This document shows positions 36,749 through 49,724 of a DNA stretch of 64,000 nucleotides, piece after piece. This DNA is from Castanea sativa (taxonomy: Eukaryota > Streptophyta > Magnoliopsida > Fagales > Fagaceae). Below the pieces are notes generated by a model. That model saw only the letters and a program-made list of their open reading frames with translations, searched no databases and was not told where the DNA came from. The DNA lies in assembly GCF_040712315.1 (NCBI RefSeq), contig NC_134015.1, forward strand, positions 10,746,945-10,810,944. Reading direction: 5' to 3'. How positions within the stretch are numbered: the first letter of the stretch is position 1; every line of letters starts with the position of its first letter. A program made the translations under genes and the position numbers.

Positions 36749-38612
36749 TCAATCTTCCTTGACATCACACATCCCATTTACTTGGTTAATGACCAGTTGA
36801 GAGTCTCCTCTGATTGTTAACGACTCCGCCCCTAAGGACTTGGCCAATTCCAATCCCTTGAGTAAAGCCTCGTACTCAGCCTCGTTGTTGGTAGTTGGAT
36901 ACTGCAGACGGGCCGAATACTCCAGCTTGTCACCCTCAGGGGACTTCAGTACAATTCCAATCCCTCCTGCATACATTGTGGATGATCCGTCTACATTAAC
37001 CACCCACATTTCATTTCCTTCGTCCTTGTTCAGGTCGTCCTGATAGGGGGTGAATTCTGCAATGAAATCTACCAACGCCTGCACCTTTATCGTGCTCCTT
37101 GGGAAGTACCTGACATCAAACTCGCTGAGCTCAACGGCCCATTGTACTAGCCGTCCCGCAGCTTCCAACTTGCTCATCGCCTTTTTTATGGGATGGTCTG
37201 TTAGGACGTTGATGACGTGTGCCTGAAAATAATGTCTCAGCTTCCTGGAAGCCGTGATTAATGCGAAGGCTAGTTTCACCATCATCGGATATCGTCCTTC
37301 TGCCCCCCTCATCGCGTGGCTTGTGTAATAGACCGGCTTCTGGACTTTCCCCTCCTCTCTGACTAACGCTGAGCTTACTGTGTGTGGGGATACTGCCAAG
37401 TACAAGTACAACTCTTCCCTGTGCAATGCATCGACTCAACATGCATGGTGTCGTCATTAGATACGTCTTCAAGTCCTGGAAGGCCTTCTGACACTCGTCC
37501 GTCCATTCAAAAGCCTTCCTAAGGACTTTAAAGAATGGTAAACATTTGTCAGTAGCTTTTGATACAAACCTGTTGAGGGCGGCGACTCGTCCAGTAAGAG
37601 ACTGGACCTCCTTGATATTTTTCGGTGGTTCCATGTTCAGTATCGCCTGGATCTTATCTGGATTCGCCTCAATTCCCCTGTGCGATACCATAAATCCCAA
37701 GAACTTACTCGATGAAACCTCGAAAGCACACTTGCTCGGATTTAATTTCATGTGGTACCGTCGCAACGTATCAAAAGTCTCTTGAAGGTCGTCCAGATGT
37801 TTATCCTCGTCCTGGCTCTTCACCAGCATGTCGTCCACATAAACCTCCACATTTCGCCCGATTTGAGGACGAAACATATGGTTAACCAGCCTTTGGTAGG
37901 TCGCTCCTGCGTTCTTCAAACTGAAGGGCATTACCTTGTAGCAATACAACCCTTGGCTCGTGACGAATGAGGTCTTCTCCTGATCTGCTTCATTCATCTG
38001 AATCTGGTTATACCCTGAGAAAGCATCCATGAAGCTAAGTATCCTGTGACCTGCCGTCGAGTCCACTAACTGGTCAATGCGCGGCAATGGGTAGCTATCC
38101 TTGGGGCAAGCTTTGTTTAGATCAGTGAAGTCCACGCACATCCGCCACTTGCCACTGGCTTTCTTGACCATGACTACGTTCGCCAACCAGTCTGGGTAGT
38201 GAACTTCTCGGATGAACTTCGCGACAACCAACTTCTGCACCTCTTCCTTGATGGCATTGTCTCGCTCGGGAGCAAAAACTCTTCTCTTCTGACGCATTGG
38301 TTTAGAATAGGGACACACGTTCAAGCTATGGGTAATGATGCTCGGATCAATGCCAGGCATGTCCTCATGACTCCATGCAAAGACATCGAGGTTTTTCTTC
38401 AGAAACCGAATCAAAGCGTGCTTTGCCCCCTCTTCCATGCTCGCCCCAACTCTGGTAGACTTCTCGGGATGGTTATCGTCTAGAGGGACGTCCTCTAATG
38501 CTTTAGTGGGCTCGGCCACGACCCTTCTTCCGTCTATACTCATCGCCTGCATGTGCTCGTCCATGGCCAGCATAGCTAAGTAGCATTCTCTGGCGGCCAA
38601 CTGGTCTCCTTA
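36749..38612 (-). pseudogene. Tat reverse transcriptase and dual RNase H region, broken
   Basis: Reading on from gag-protease, the first break is a TAA at 38612-38610, probably a mutated Arg codon (GVGQV/GDQLAARECY). RT follows: WRMCVDFTDLNKACPKD, SFMDAFSGYNQI, and catalytic VEVYVDDMLVKS. A frameshift near 37430 moves the frame before the first RNase H (LYLYLAVSPHTVSSALVREE, VLTDHPIKKAM). A second, archaeal-type RNase H follows (VVNVDGSSTMYAGGIGIVL, NNEAEYEALLKGLELAKS, RGDSQLVINQV), the hallmark of Tat. A TGA at 36751-36749 ends the frame before integrase. Motifs are intact; only the frame is damaged. Confidence 0.88.
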
Positions 38613-40537
38613 TACCTGGCCTACTCCGTGCTCGGTTGGGAATTTGATGGACAGGTGGTAGGTAGAGGTTACCGCTTTCCAGCTATTCAGAGTTGGCCTT
38701 CCAATAATTGCATTATATGACGATGCACAATCAACAACGAGAAAATTTACCTCCTTGGTTATCTGCTGCGGATACGTTCCGACGACCACTGGCAACGTGA
38801 TGGTGCCCACAGGTTGCACCTTCATTCCTCCGAATCCTACCAACGGCGAGTTCACTGGTCGAAGTTGATCTCGTCCTAGCCTCATTTGTTGGAATGCTGG
38901 GTAGTAGAGAATGTCTAGTGAGCTGCCATTGTCTATCAATACCCTCCTGGTCGTATAGTCAGAGATGAGTAGGGTGATGACTATCGCGTCATCATGTGGG
39001 TGGTGAACTCGTCCTGCCTCCTCGTCCGTGAACGTAACAGCCTGTTGGTCTACCTCCCTCGTCCTAGGAGGTCGTCCAGACAGTTGGATGTTCTGCACTA
39101 CCTTCAGGTATGTCTTCCTTGACTTGGACGACTGCGCCGTCGAGTTTCCTCCTACAATTACCCTTATCTCTCCTAGTGGGGGGCGTGATGATTCTTCCAC
39201 TTTGGCCTTCATTTTCTCATCTCTCTGGTCTCGTCCAAGGAAGTTCCTCAATTTTCCCTGTCTAATGAGATTTTCTATCTGCTGCTTTAAGTCAAAGCAC
39301 TCGTCCGTATCATGCCCATGGTCCCTGTGAAAACGGCAGTACTTGCTCCTATTACGCTTGTTGAGGTCTCCCTTCATTTTGTCCGGCCACTTCAAGGACG
39401 GATCATCCTTGATTTGCATAAGAACCTGTTCTAATGGCATAGTCAGGGGCGTGTATTGCTGATTCCTCGCGGAGGAACTGGCCTTCTTACCATCCTTATC
39501 TTTTCTCTCGTCTACCCGAACTTTCTTTGGACGAGGTCCCTGGTCCGGATAGCGATGGTGGCCCACTTCCGAGCGCTCTGCCCTTTTTCTTTTCTTGGCT
39601 ATGATAGCGTCTTCAGCATTCCTAAAATTCTGGGCCGAATGGACAAGCTCGGCCATAGTCTGTGGTTCCTGCTCGTAGAGCTTATGAATGAACAAGTCAG
39701 AATTGACCCCATTGTGGAAAGCGGCCAGCAATAGCTTGTCATCCATCTCGTCCACCGTTAAGGCTTCTCTATTAAACCGGGTGATAAAAGATCGCAAACT
39801 CTCATTGTCCCCTTGCTCTATAGTCAGCAAGCTAGAGGAGGAACGTTTGTGACGCTGTCCTCCAATGAAGTTGTTGACAAACAGCTTACTCAGTTCTTCA
39901 AATGATCCCACTGAGTTTGGGGGACCATGAACCACACTCGCGCTGGTCCCTTGAGTGTGGTGGGAAAAGCTCTGCACATGATCTCGTCTGGGACCCCCTG
40001 CAGATGCATGGTCGTCTTGAAAGTTGCAATGTGATCGCAAGGGTCGCGATTTCCATCATATGAGTCTAAAGAAGGCATTTTGAATTTCGGGGGTAAAGGG
40101 TGACTGTTGATGGAGGCTGTGAAGGGGGAATCCGTTCGGTGAACCATATCATCCACTGGGTTCGCTCGCCTCATGTTTTCCCTCATTTCATCCATGGCCT
40201 TTCTCATCTGGTCCATCTCTTTCTCCAAGTGCGGCACCCTTCTTGAAGCGGTACCCCTTGTTTGATCTTCGGACTCTACATTTTCCCCTCCTCCTTCCTG
40301 ACTTGGGGCCCTTCCCTCCATGTGCCCTTCTTGACGCTGCCTCCTGAGGTTGATCTCCCTATTCAACTCCTAGTTTTGACGTGTCAGTTCTGCCATAGCG
40401 GCAGCCATGGATTGTATGTGCTGAATAGAAGGCGGTTGCATTACAGGTGCTGATCTGCGATCGCGAAGGGGATTGCTGGATGCATCCCTACTCTCCTGGT
40501 GGCCTGGGCTGGTAGCCCTTGATCTTGTTCGAACCAT
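38613..40537 (-). pseudogene. Tat gag-protease, broken by one stop and one frameshift
   Basis: The likely start is the ATG at 40537-40535 (MVRTRSRATSPGHQESRD), about 80 bp from the primer site. A TAG at 40372-40370 interrupts the N-terminus, and a frameshift near 39935 falls in the capsid-like region (GPARVWF ... GSFEELSKLFVNNFIGGQ). A Cys/His stretch (YCRFHRDHGHDTDECFDLK) serves as nucleocapsid. The aspartic protease active site is VLIDNGSSLDILYY, followed by NAIIGRPTLNSW. It stays in frame with pol except for the TAA at the junction. Confidence 0.87.
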
Positions 40538-40613
40538 TCAGCCTTTTGTCTGGGATAGAACAACTTTTTACAACAGAACACGATTGAACCGAAAAGGACT
40601 GAGTAGTGTCTTT

Positions 40614-40629
40614 CCCACAGACGGCGCCA
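40614..40629 (-). other. Primer-binding site of the Tat element
   Basis: On the minus strand TGGCGCCGTCTGTGGG starts two bases after the 5' LTR. It begins TGG, complementary to a tRNA CCA end. The exact tRNA was not determined. Confidence 0.7.
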
Positions 40630-40631
40630 AC

Positions 40632-41298
40632 TGATGATGCAAAGAAGATCAGTAGGCTGGATGCTTCGGACTTGAAAGGACTACTGGTTCTCTCTGCGGC
40701 CTGAAAAAAGAAAGAAAAGCGAATCAAAGGCGACCGGGGCTGCCGGCCAAAAACCCTCTGATGGCAAAGTTAGTTTTTCTCTCTATGTTATCTGAATTCC
40801 AACTTTTTTGGAGTAAAATGAACATACATTGGCCTTGTCTGAAACAGCCTTTATATAGTGTTCTTATAGGCGGTTATCAAAATTGGAACTTCTCCTGGAT
40901 TCAAGGAGAGGTAGAAATCAAACGTAACTTGCATAACCGTTTAGAAGTTATGCTTCTGTTCCACAACGGATACCATGCAGTTATGCGTGGGATAAGGGAT
41001 TATCACGTCATATTCGGAGATTTTCCTAAGTATGATACCCTCGTCCTGGAGTTCCTTAGTTGAGTGTGCTTCGGTACACGCGCAGGGGTTGTCTCGCCTA
41101 ACAGGCAAATTCCTTCAAGACGAGGTTGTCAACACTCTGGACGAGTGCATCACTCTGGTGGTGCTTACCTCGTCCAGAGCTCTTCTTCCCTGAACGAGGT
41201 AATTGTAGGTAAGCTTCTGAGGGTGTTTACAATAGTAGATGGGTTATGGACGACCTTTATGGACGACTTGGAGATAGGCAAAATCAATACCCCATCAA
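40632..41298 (-). repeat. 5' LTR of the Tat element
   Basis: TG...CA bounded, near-identical to 31016-31681, followed on its coding side by the primer site and gag, which fixes the element's orientation. It is followed on the plus strand by aaaat, the target duplication. Confidence 0.93.
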
Positions 41299-41629
41299 AA
41301 ATCATCTGTAAAATATTGAAAAAAAGTTTGTTTATTCATACTTATTTTTTATTCAAACTATTGAAAAAAGCTCTTTTCAAAGTTTAGTGACTAAAACACA
41401 AAATACATGCAACAATTTAGGGACAAAAATAATATTTTAACCAAATTACTATCACGTGTGATGCTATTGCTACCTATTCAAGATGGAAAATATATCATAT
41501 ATTCGACACATGTAATACCACCTCAGTGTATCACAAGTTAGACTGTGCAATACCACCTCAGTGTTACAATATATATATATATATATATTTATATTTATGT
41601 ATCTCACAACTTTTGTCACAACTTTCCAT

Positions 41630-42221
41630 GTAACAAATTGTGAGTTGTGAAGAAGTAGACCCCATGGACTCACTATTATCCTTCACCACTCACAATTCAT
41701 CACACGGCGAGTTGAAGCATTTTTTGGATTTATTTCCTCTAAGCTATTATCTTATTAGTCCCAAATGCAATAAAGAAAAAAAAGGAGGGAAAGAAAGAAA
41801 AAAATTAGGTCTAAACATTTAATTATAAGAATGAATGGCTTTATATGTCTCACATAGAGCTCCATAGCACTTTTTCGTCAATTTTTTTTTCTTTTTTTGA
41901 TAGATACTGTTAGTAGACTCTCTCTCTCTCTCTCCATTAAAGCATAATTTCTATTTTCTAATATAGTCAAGTGGAGAAAAGAAAGAAAAAGAAAATAAGA
42001 CATCATGTGAAAGAATGAAAACATTAAGGTAATAAGAACATAGAAAAAGAAAGCAAATAGAGAAAGGCATATGAATCTAGTTTGCTTAACAAGTAGGAAT
42101 ACATTTCCACCTTTAAGTGCAAGCATGAGCCTTTATGTGGAGCCAATGAATTTTTTTTTTTCCTAATAGCCTTTAGTTTCAAGTATGAGACTTTTGTAAG
42201 CAACATCACAACAAATATATA

Positions 42222-42262
<41 letters not shown>

Positions 42263-44290
42263 TTTTCTAGGGGTAGATTGCTTACCTTCACCCACAAAAT
42301 CTCCACGTTAATAGCCTTCAAGTGCAAGAATAAGCCTTAACGTGGTGCTAATGACAAAATCTTGCTTTTTTTCATTGCCTTCAATTGCAAGTATGAGACT
42401 TTTGAGGGGAACATGCAGCAAAATCTTTTTTTAGGGGGGGGGGGGTTGTTTTGTTAGGGTGGTGTGAGTACTACTTTAATGTGAGAATATATATAATGTG
42501 TGCGTATGTGTGGTGAAATTGGGGTGGTTTTCATAAAAAAAAATGAAATAAAATTGGGTGTTTAAGCCCAAACCAATGCTTGGTTTGTTTTACACATAAG
42601 AAATGTTTTTAAAACAACATATTATAGGAAATCCTTAAAAAAAAGACTTCCAAGTTCCCAAAATTCTTATAATTTACTAAATGAAGGGAATTTCAAACGT
42701 GTCAATTAATTTTTCATTGATTAAATGATTATATCTAAAATTTTAGAATTTAGTATTCAAAAGGTCTTTTTTTTATTTATAATTAGAGTGTTATGGTTTT
42801 TTGAAAACATAAACAAAGGGTAAAGAATTAAGGCTTTTATAACAATGATGATAACAATAACTTGATTATGGTGATGGTATGGTATCATGATATTATTGGC
42901 GGTAGTGGTGGTAATGACAATGGCGTTGAATGATGGTGGAGGTGATGGTGACAACATTGAGGTGAGGAAAATGGGGTGGTGGTGACAATGACAATAACAT
43001 TGATAGTAAATGGTGTATAACATAGATAAAGATGAGCAAATAAATTTCATAAAATGAATAAAAACAAAATGTTAGTGTAGACATGTTTAGGGGGGGAAAA
43101 GGAAAAATAAATATTATTATGACATCAAGGCATGAAAAGAAGCTTTTTTTTTCTTTAAAAAAAAAAAAAGATTAGAGAAAAGAGAAGACTAGTATATACA
43201 TCTAGGTTGGCAAGCATAAGTTCATTGCCTTTTTGCATATAGAAGGCAAGCATATATATGCTTTTCTTTTTCTTTCTCCAATTCTTTGTCTTTGGTGTTG
43301 GAGATGCTTTTCTTTTATGGCACAATGGAATAATCATGGCTTGTTGAATTAACAAGGAATGTGTTTTATCCTTAGAAAGTAACACCATCTAGTCTATATA
43401 TAGTAGAAGTTATAGGTGATCCTTACACGAACTTTGTATTAACAAATTTGAAATCAAGGCTAACTTGGAAGCTTCCCTAGGGGTATATTGAAGCTAAAAT
43501 CATATTCTTGTTCATGTAAGTATTAATGGTCACTTCTCCAACTTTTTTTGTATGTCTATGTTTTTCTATTGCTATCTATAAACATTAGGTTGCTTTACCT
43601 GCTTCATTTTTCTCAAAAATATTAAAAATGCAATAAAATTTGAGCCTATTTACTTATTAATTTGCACTTGAATAAATGATTTTTATTGCTAAATGGGTTA
43701 GGTTTATGTTATATTTAATGCAATTTTGATCAAAGATATATCACTCTACTTTTTATAAATCACTATTTTGAGGAGTCAACATATTTATTAAACATCTATT
43801 ATAGATTAATCACATGCAAAATTTCACAATAATTGAATGCCACTTGCTATTAAGTCCATACACTTTATTTTTTATTTTTTATGAGAAGTCCATATACTTA
43901 TTTGTTTAGTACACTTATTTGTTTAGTATATTTAGGAATAAAAAAACACACACACAGAAACTAAATATTAAGCAATTTATAGGTTAGTGAGATTTTAATG
44001 CCCACAAATCATATTAATATTCGAAAAGCATGATAGATTAGCTTAATATTTGGTAAGTATAAGGGGGAGACTAGACCACACCAATCCCCCCACCTCCATT
44101 TCAAATTTTAATTCTTATGCATGCACCTTATTCCCCTTCTCATCCTCTCTTTCACACTTTTCTCATACATACAGCCATACATGGATTCTTTTCTGTATCT
44201 CTAATATTTTTGGGCATGATATTGTTCAATATGACATGAAATACAAGTAAATGTCGAGAATATTACTAAGCTAAAACATTGTTTTCACTA
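41630..44290 (+). repeat. Tandem unit A (TATA-leader module)
   Basis: First of three related units (A 41630-44290, B about 44820-47250, C about 49725-51330). Shared landmarks in order are 'tgtga.ttgtgaagaa', a 'tcaagtgcaag.atgagcc' phrase, a (GATGGT)-rich tract, 'ctttttctttctc.aattctttgtctttggtgttggagatg', a TATA box at about 43399-43406, the leader 'aacttggaagcttccct', a donor-like 'catgtaagta' at about 43515, and a pyrimidine tract ending in CAG at about 44175. There is no long conserved frame. Confidence 0.6.
43397..43408 (+). promoter_or_regulatory. Conserved TATA box of unit A
   Basis: 'ctatatatagta' here corresponds to 'ctatataaagta' at about 46480 in unit B and 'ctatatatggta' at about 50845 in unit C, with conserved flanks on both sides. 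Conservation in three copies suggests a core promoter. Confidence 0.45.
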
Positions 44291-44595
44291 GTTTAAGAGG
44301 AGAAAATAAAAGAAAAAGAGGAACGAATTAGGGGCTACTGGGTTTCGAATTATGGATCACTTTATTTACCAAATGGCCACTTATCTTTTAAAAAAACAAA
44401 AATCAATAAAATTAAACTTTTAATTTTGTTAATTAAAGTTACAAACTTATAAAATTGTTTGAATTTGAAATATTAGTCTATTTTTGTTATTCATTTCCAT
44501 TATTCTAGAAAATAAATGTAAAATTGTTGATATGTTTCATTTAGGTTTTTCATATCTAAACAATGTTTTCTCTCTCTACCTCCTTTGTTTAGGGT

Positions 44596-44742
44596 AATTA
44601 TAGAATACTCTGGAGTACCATAAATGCATACTCCCCCTATCATATAATTTTGGGTTCCACTAATTAAATTTATAGTAGAATCTACAATTCATATAAGAAG
44701 ATGGAGTACGCATTTGTGGTACTCTTGGAGTATTCTATAATT
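44596..44742. mobile_element. 147-bp MITE with long inverted ends
   Basis: 'aattatagaatactctggagtacca' at the left matches the reverse complement of the right end (44703-44742), so about 40 bases at each end are inverted. It lies between tandem units A and B. No coding capacity. Confidence 0.6.
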
Positions 44743-44819
44743 TTATCTCTGTTTAATGGATGTCAAATTGATTTATAAACAAGTTTTTGATGAAATGTAA
44801 ATTGACTTCCTATGGATTT

Positions 44820-47250
44820 ACTTATAAGAATGAATGACTTTAGATATCTACATAGAGTTCTATAACACTTTTTCACTAAGCATTTTTATTTCTTCCAAAT
44901 TCCAAAAATTCTTAAATTTTATTAAATAATGGAAATCTTAGACACGTCAATTAATTTTTCATTGATTAAATTAGTATATCTAAAAATTTAGAATTTAGTA
45001 TTAAGATTTTTTTTTTTTTTTTGGAATTAGAGTATCATGGTTTTTTTAAACATAAACAAAGGGTAAAGAATTAAGGTATTAATAACAATGATGATAACAA
45101 TAACTTGATTATGGTGATGGTGTGGTATCATAATGTTATTGGTGGTGGTGGTGATAATATCAGACACCGGTGAATGATGGTGACAACATTGAGGTGAGAA
45201 AAATGGGATGGTGGTGATACTGGTGATAGCATTGATAATGATGGTGCAAAGAAATTTCATAAAATGAATAAAAATAAAAAGCTAGGGTTGATATGTTTGG
45301 GGGGAGGGGGGGGGGAATAAATATTAGTATGACATTTGAAAGTCTTAAAAAAAAAAAAGATTAGAGAAAGGAGGAAAATAAGTATATACATCTAGGTTGA
45401 CAAGCATAAGTTACTTTTGTAGAGTTGTTTAGACCCCTTAAACCACAATTGGATTGACCTAGTTAACAAGATAAGTTATTACTTAGTCCAAATTCCAGAT
45501 CTAGGTTAACACAATCATATAATCATATCAATGCAAAGTGCGGAATATAAAAACACAAAGATATGATGACCCAGGAAAATCCAACTGATAAAAAACCTGA
45601 GGGTGATTTAACCTAGCTATCCTCAAGGTAAACCTGAATCCACTATGAAAGAATCGAAGTTGTACAATAGCGACTTAGACCACTAAGATCATTTTGCTAC
45701 CCACCAGTAGAAACTTACTGACACGACCACGTGCAAGCTCCGAGACCACACACTTCTTCTTTCTTGGATTCTCCAGCAAGTACAAGCACTCCCGCTTGTA
45801 TATCTTTAAGCTCTTAATGCAGCAACTGAATGATTATCAAGTTCTTGAAGAAATCTCCTTCTTGACAATCCCAAGCTTGTGTGAAGATAAGCACCTCTCA
45901 GATTTCACAAGAGAATCACACAAACAGCAATATGAGCAACAAAGACTCTAGAGAGATTTTGGGTACAAACCCTAGATACAAAAAGAGGCACACTCTTCTC
46001 TCTCTTAGAAGCCTTTAAAAACGTGCTTCGGGTTTCCTTTATATAGTGGGAGAAGTAGATCTGAAACCCTAATCCTTTATGGGCTTGGGCTGAATTGGAA
46101 AAATCTGTAGAAAAACAATTTGCATGACTTTCGATTGGTTGAGTCTATTTCTCGATCGATCGAGCCAAGCAGAATTGCACAGTAAATTCTACAGCAACTC
46201 GATTCCAACTTTACATAAAAGACACATACTTTGAGCAATCTAAACAAGACTAAAACGTTTTGATCATGGTTTGCCAACATTACAAATTAGTATTCTAATA
46301 CATTTAAACCTAAAGGTCTTAGAACCTAACAACTTTCCTTCTTGCATATAGAAGGCAAGCATATGCTTTTCTTTTTCTTTCTCTAATTCTTTGTCTTTGG
46401 TGTTGGAGATGATTTTTTTTGTTTGTTTTGGCATGAAGGCATATCATAAATTTATCCTTAGAAAGCAACACCATTGAGTCTATATAAAGTAGACGAGCTT
46501 GATATGAACTTCACATTGACAAAATTGAAATTAGAGCTAACTTGGAAGCTTCCCTAAGGGTGTTTTAAACCCAAAATTTTATTCTTGTTCCTGTAAATAT
46601 TGATGGTTGTATCTCCAAATTTTGTTGTACGTCTATGGTTTTTTTTATAACTATTCATAAAAAGTAGGTTGCTTTACTTCTTAATTTTTCTTATAAATGT
46701 TAAAAATGCAATGAATTTTGGGTTTATTTATGTCTTCATTTTCACTTGAATTAATGATATTTATTGCTAATGGGTTTGGTTCATGAAACATCTAATGTAA
46801 CCTTGATAAAAGGTACATTATGTCTACTTTTTATAAATCACTATTATGTGATATCCATAATATTATTAAATGTCTATTATAGGTTAATCACATGCAAAAT
46901 TTCACAACAATTGAATGCCATATACTATTAAGTCTATAAGTTTTTTTTTTTATAGTATATTTAGGAATACCAAAAAAAAAAGAAAAAAGCTTGTCATAAA
47001 TTAGTGAGTCTTTTTAGTTTTTATAGCTAATGACATTGATATTTGAAAAGCATGATAAATTAGCTTAATATTTGGTAAGCATAAGGGGAGACTAAACGAA
47101 AGTAATCCCCCCCACCAATTCAAATTTCAATTTTATGTCAACACTTTTATTCCCCTTCTTAAACTCTCTTTTACACTTTCTTTCTCACAGTGTTTGATCC
47201 TTACGTTTGCACATCAAATTGAGTAGCACATGAGATTGGAGACACTGTAG
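44820..47250 (+). repeat. Tandem unit B (TATA-leader module), interrupted by a solo LTR
   Basis: Same landmarks as unit A, including the 'aatgaatgactt' start, the GATGGT-rich tract (45080-45240), the 'cttcttgcatatagaaggcaagc' phrase at 46335, the TATA box near 46480 and the leader 'aacttggaagcttccct' at about 46540. A 914-bp LTR splits it at 45417. The pyrimidine tract ends in CACAG at about 47190. Confidence 0.6.
45418..46331 (-). mobile_element. Solo LTR, probably Copia
   Basis: Read on the minus strand it begins TGTTAGGTTC and ends CTCTACA, 914 bp, flanked by acttt at 45413-45417 and 46332-46336, a perfect 5-bp target duplication. On the minus strand a 'tatataaagg' TATA box near 46040 fits an LTR promoter. 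There is no internal region or second LTR, so it arose by LTR-LTR recombination. Copia assignment is by general look only. Confidence 0.75.
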
Positions 47251-47463
47251 CATTAGAGGAAGTGAGGACTTTGTGAGCATAGTTTGAGTTCCCGTGCCAT
47301 ATCAAATAAACATAGAATTATAAAGGTATTTATTGGTCTCCAATAATTTTTTTCGTCTATGCCCTAGTTTTAATTTAGGATATATAGCTCCCAACCTTAT
47401 TCTATAAATTCATTTTCTAAGCAAGCTAGAACATTTTTAATTTAAGGTATACAACTCCCAACC

Positions 47464-47531
<68 letters not shown>

Positions 47532-49724
47532 CACATATATATATATTTATTATTTGAAAATTTGTAAACATATAAAAGGAATTTGAATTTACTAATGAAG
47601 TTTGAAAATATCATGATTTACCTTCTTTTTTTTTTTGGAAAACAAGGTGACCAATGCTCTAACTGAATTAGATACATGCAATATAACTTTTATATTTGGA
47701 ACGATTCATTTTAAGAATTAATTGAATATATTTTGGGCAATCATAAAGTTAGGTAGTTCGCTAAAGTATATTAGTTTCTAATTATCATTCATCTTGAAAA
47801 AGATCACAAAAGATACTAAAAATATTTTCTAACAAATAAAAATATGAAAAGTAATAAGAATATAGAAAAAGAAATGGTGGCAAATGGAGAGTAGCATCTT
47901 AATTAAGATTAATTAGCAAGGCCCATTACCTTTCTTTCAAGATCTTTATCATTTTCTTCTTCTTCTTCTTTTTATTTTTATTTTTTTATTCCTTGGCAAT
48001 GAAAGGAAATGTTTAGATACTATTATACTAACAATATAGGAAAGGAATACCTAACACACACACACAAACAGAAAGAGAGAGAGAGAAGCATTTGGCTCGT
48101 ATATTATTTAGCAAGCCTATTGCTTTTATTTTTACCTTTTGCTTTTGTTTTAGAATTTTCAAATGATGGTGGTGTCATATACTTCTTATAAGGTCATGCT
48201 TGATCTAACAATATAATCTTCTTCTTCTTCTTTTCTTTCCCTTCTTCTCTGTGTGTGTTGGGCTGGGAGTTTCTTTTTTGGGGGGGGGGGGGGGTGGGGG
48301 TCGTCTACATCCACTAGAAACTTGCTTTGTTTTTAAGATAAGAAATTATTTCGAAGCAACGTGTTAAAAGAAATCCTAAAAAAGATGACTAAAAAATATA
48401 TGACAATCCTAAGTGATTGAATCTCATATATTAATAACTTGAAGAGAGATGGGCAAAAAAATCTCGTAAGTGAATGACAGAAAATAAAATGTTGGTTTGG
48501 AAGTGTTACGAGAAAAGTACAATTGTAGATTTAATTATTTACCTAATATTTTAACACCCTCTCACATGTGTTTAAACTTCCCCTTGATAAGAAGGGTCCA
48601 AGAGATGAGGACAAAATTCATATTGTTACTATGATTGATTAACACTAGTCCAAAAAAAAAAAAAAAAGCTTGAGGCCATGTTTGGTACGCTGGATGGAAA
48701 TTATGTTAGGAATAGAAATTCATATTATTAGAAATATTAAATGTTGTAATAAAATAACTATTTTTATTTATATTTTGGGTTAAAAATTTGATAGGCATTG
48801 CGTTCAAGTTACACTTATGATAACTTCTACAAAATCTTACTATATGATAACTTTTTTCCATAATAATATTTTGATAAAACACCTACCATTTGTTCAAATT
48901 AAAAAAAAAAAAACCAAAATACTATAATTTGAGTTCTTGATATATAGATTAGTGAGTTTGTAGTATCCAATCACCTTGATATTTGTGAAGCATGATAGAT
49001 ACAAAAATGACATTTGAACAAATAATATGTTTAGCAAAATATTATTATGGAAAATAGTTACAAAGTAGTATAATTTTGTAAAAGTTACCTTAAGTATAAC
49101 TTGAAGACAATTCCTATTAAAATATTCATCTTGCCTTGTGTTAAAAAAATTGTTAAGATATATCCTTGCTTGAGATATTAGGAAGGCATTGGAAAGGACT
49201 TAAGATTACTTGACTCCTGAGAAAGCATTTGAATTCAAAAGTTTAGCTTACAGTCTTAGGAAATATTCTTAATTCCTTATCGTAGTTAGATAACTAGAAA
49301 CAAATTAAAGTTGCGCAAACATAAGTGAGGGGGACAAGCTTATGGGAAATGTCCAATCAGTGTTTCACTATTCCCATGCTATTATCCCTATTTATAGCTC
49401 CCATACACCTAAGTATGGCTTTTATGTTATAAAAAAAAAAAAAGCATAGCTTTTTTTGGTTCAGTTGAGGGTAATAATTTTCTTTTACACAGTTACTGTA
49501 ACAACATTGTATATTTATATAATTTTTAATTGAATGATGTGGGTGATTTTGAACTTAAATATGAAAAATTAACATCTAGTTTGCTTAAGTCAGATTCCCT
49601 CCTAATTGTAAATTTTCACATAAAGATGTTGATATATACTTTTGCTATTGTACATTATTTGCCCTGAGACATCTTTAATATTGAAAAAAAAAATCTAGTA
49701 CTACAAATTATTAAACAATTTCTT
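47251..49724. other. Region between units B and C with microsatellites
   Basis: Contains (CT)n at 47467-47516 running into (AC)n to 47535 and (AT)n to 47547, a G run at about 48281-48293, and stretches at 47820-47900 and 48310-48390 that recall parts of unit A (41970-42060, 42575-42650), so a decayed further copy may lie here. A foldback element occupies 48788-49120. No gene seen. Confidence 0.45.
48788..49120. mobile_element. Foldback MITE of about 330 bp
   Basis: The left arm (about 48788-48905) and right arm (about 49005-49120) are inverted copies, beginning 'ttgataggcattg' and ending 'caattcctattaa'. A single arm of the same family is present at about 52165-52250. Confidence 0.6.

Larger units (their letters stand above)
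31016..41298 (-). mobile_element. Ty3/gypsy Tat-lineage LTR retrotransposon (10.28 kb)
   Basis: LTRs of 666-667 bp lie at 31016-31681 and 40632-41298, each TG...CA, with about a dozen mismatches by eye. The 5 bases aaaat flank both outer ends (31011-31015 and 41299-41303). Coding order on the minus strand is gag, protease, RT, RNase H, a second RNase H, integrase, then a long 3' region carrying an opposite-strand gene and tandem repeats. Dual RNase H plus the antisense gene is diagnostic of the Tat lineage. A few stops and one gag frameshift make the copy non-autonomous, but high LTR identity indicates a recent insertion. Confidence 0.95.

Noticed and set aside
42757..43084. His-rich minus-strand frames (runs of HHH and TTT)
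   Set aside because: They are translations of a GATGGT-rich simple repeat that recurs in unit B.
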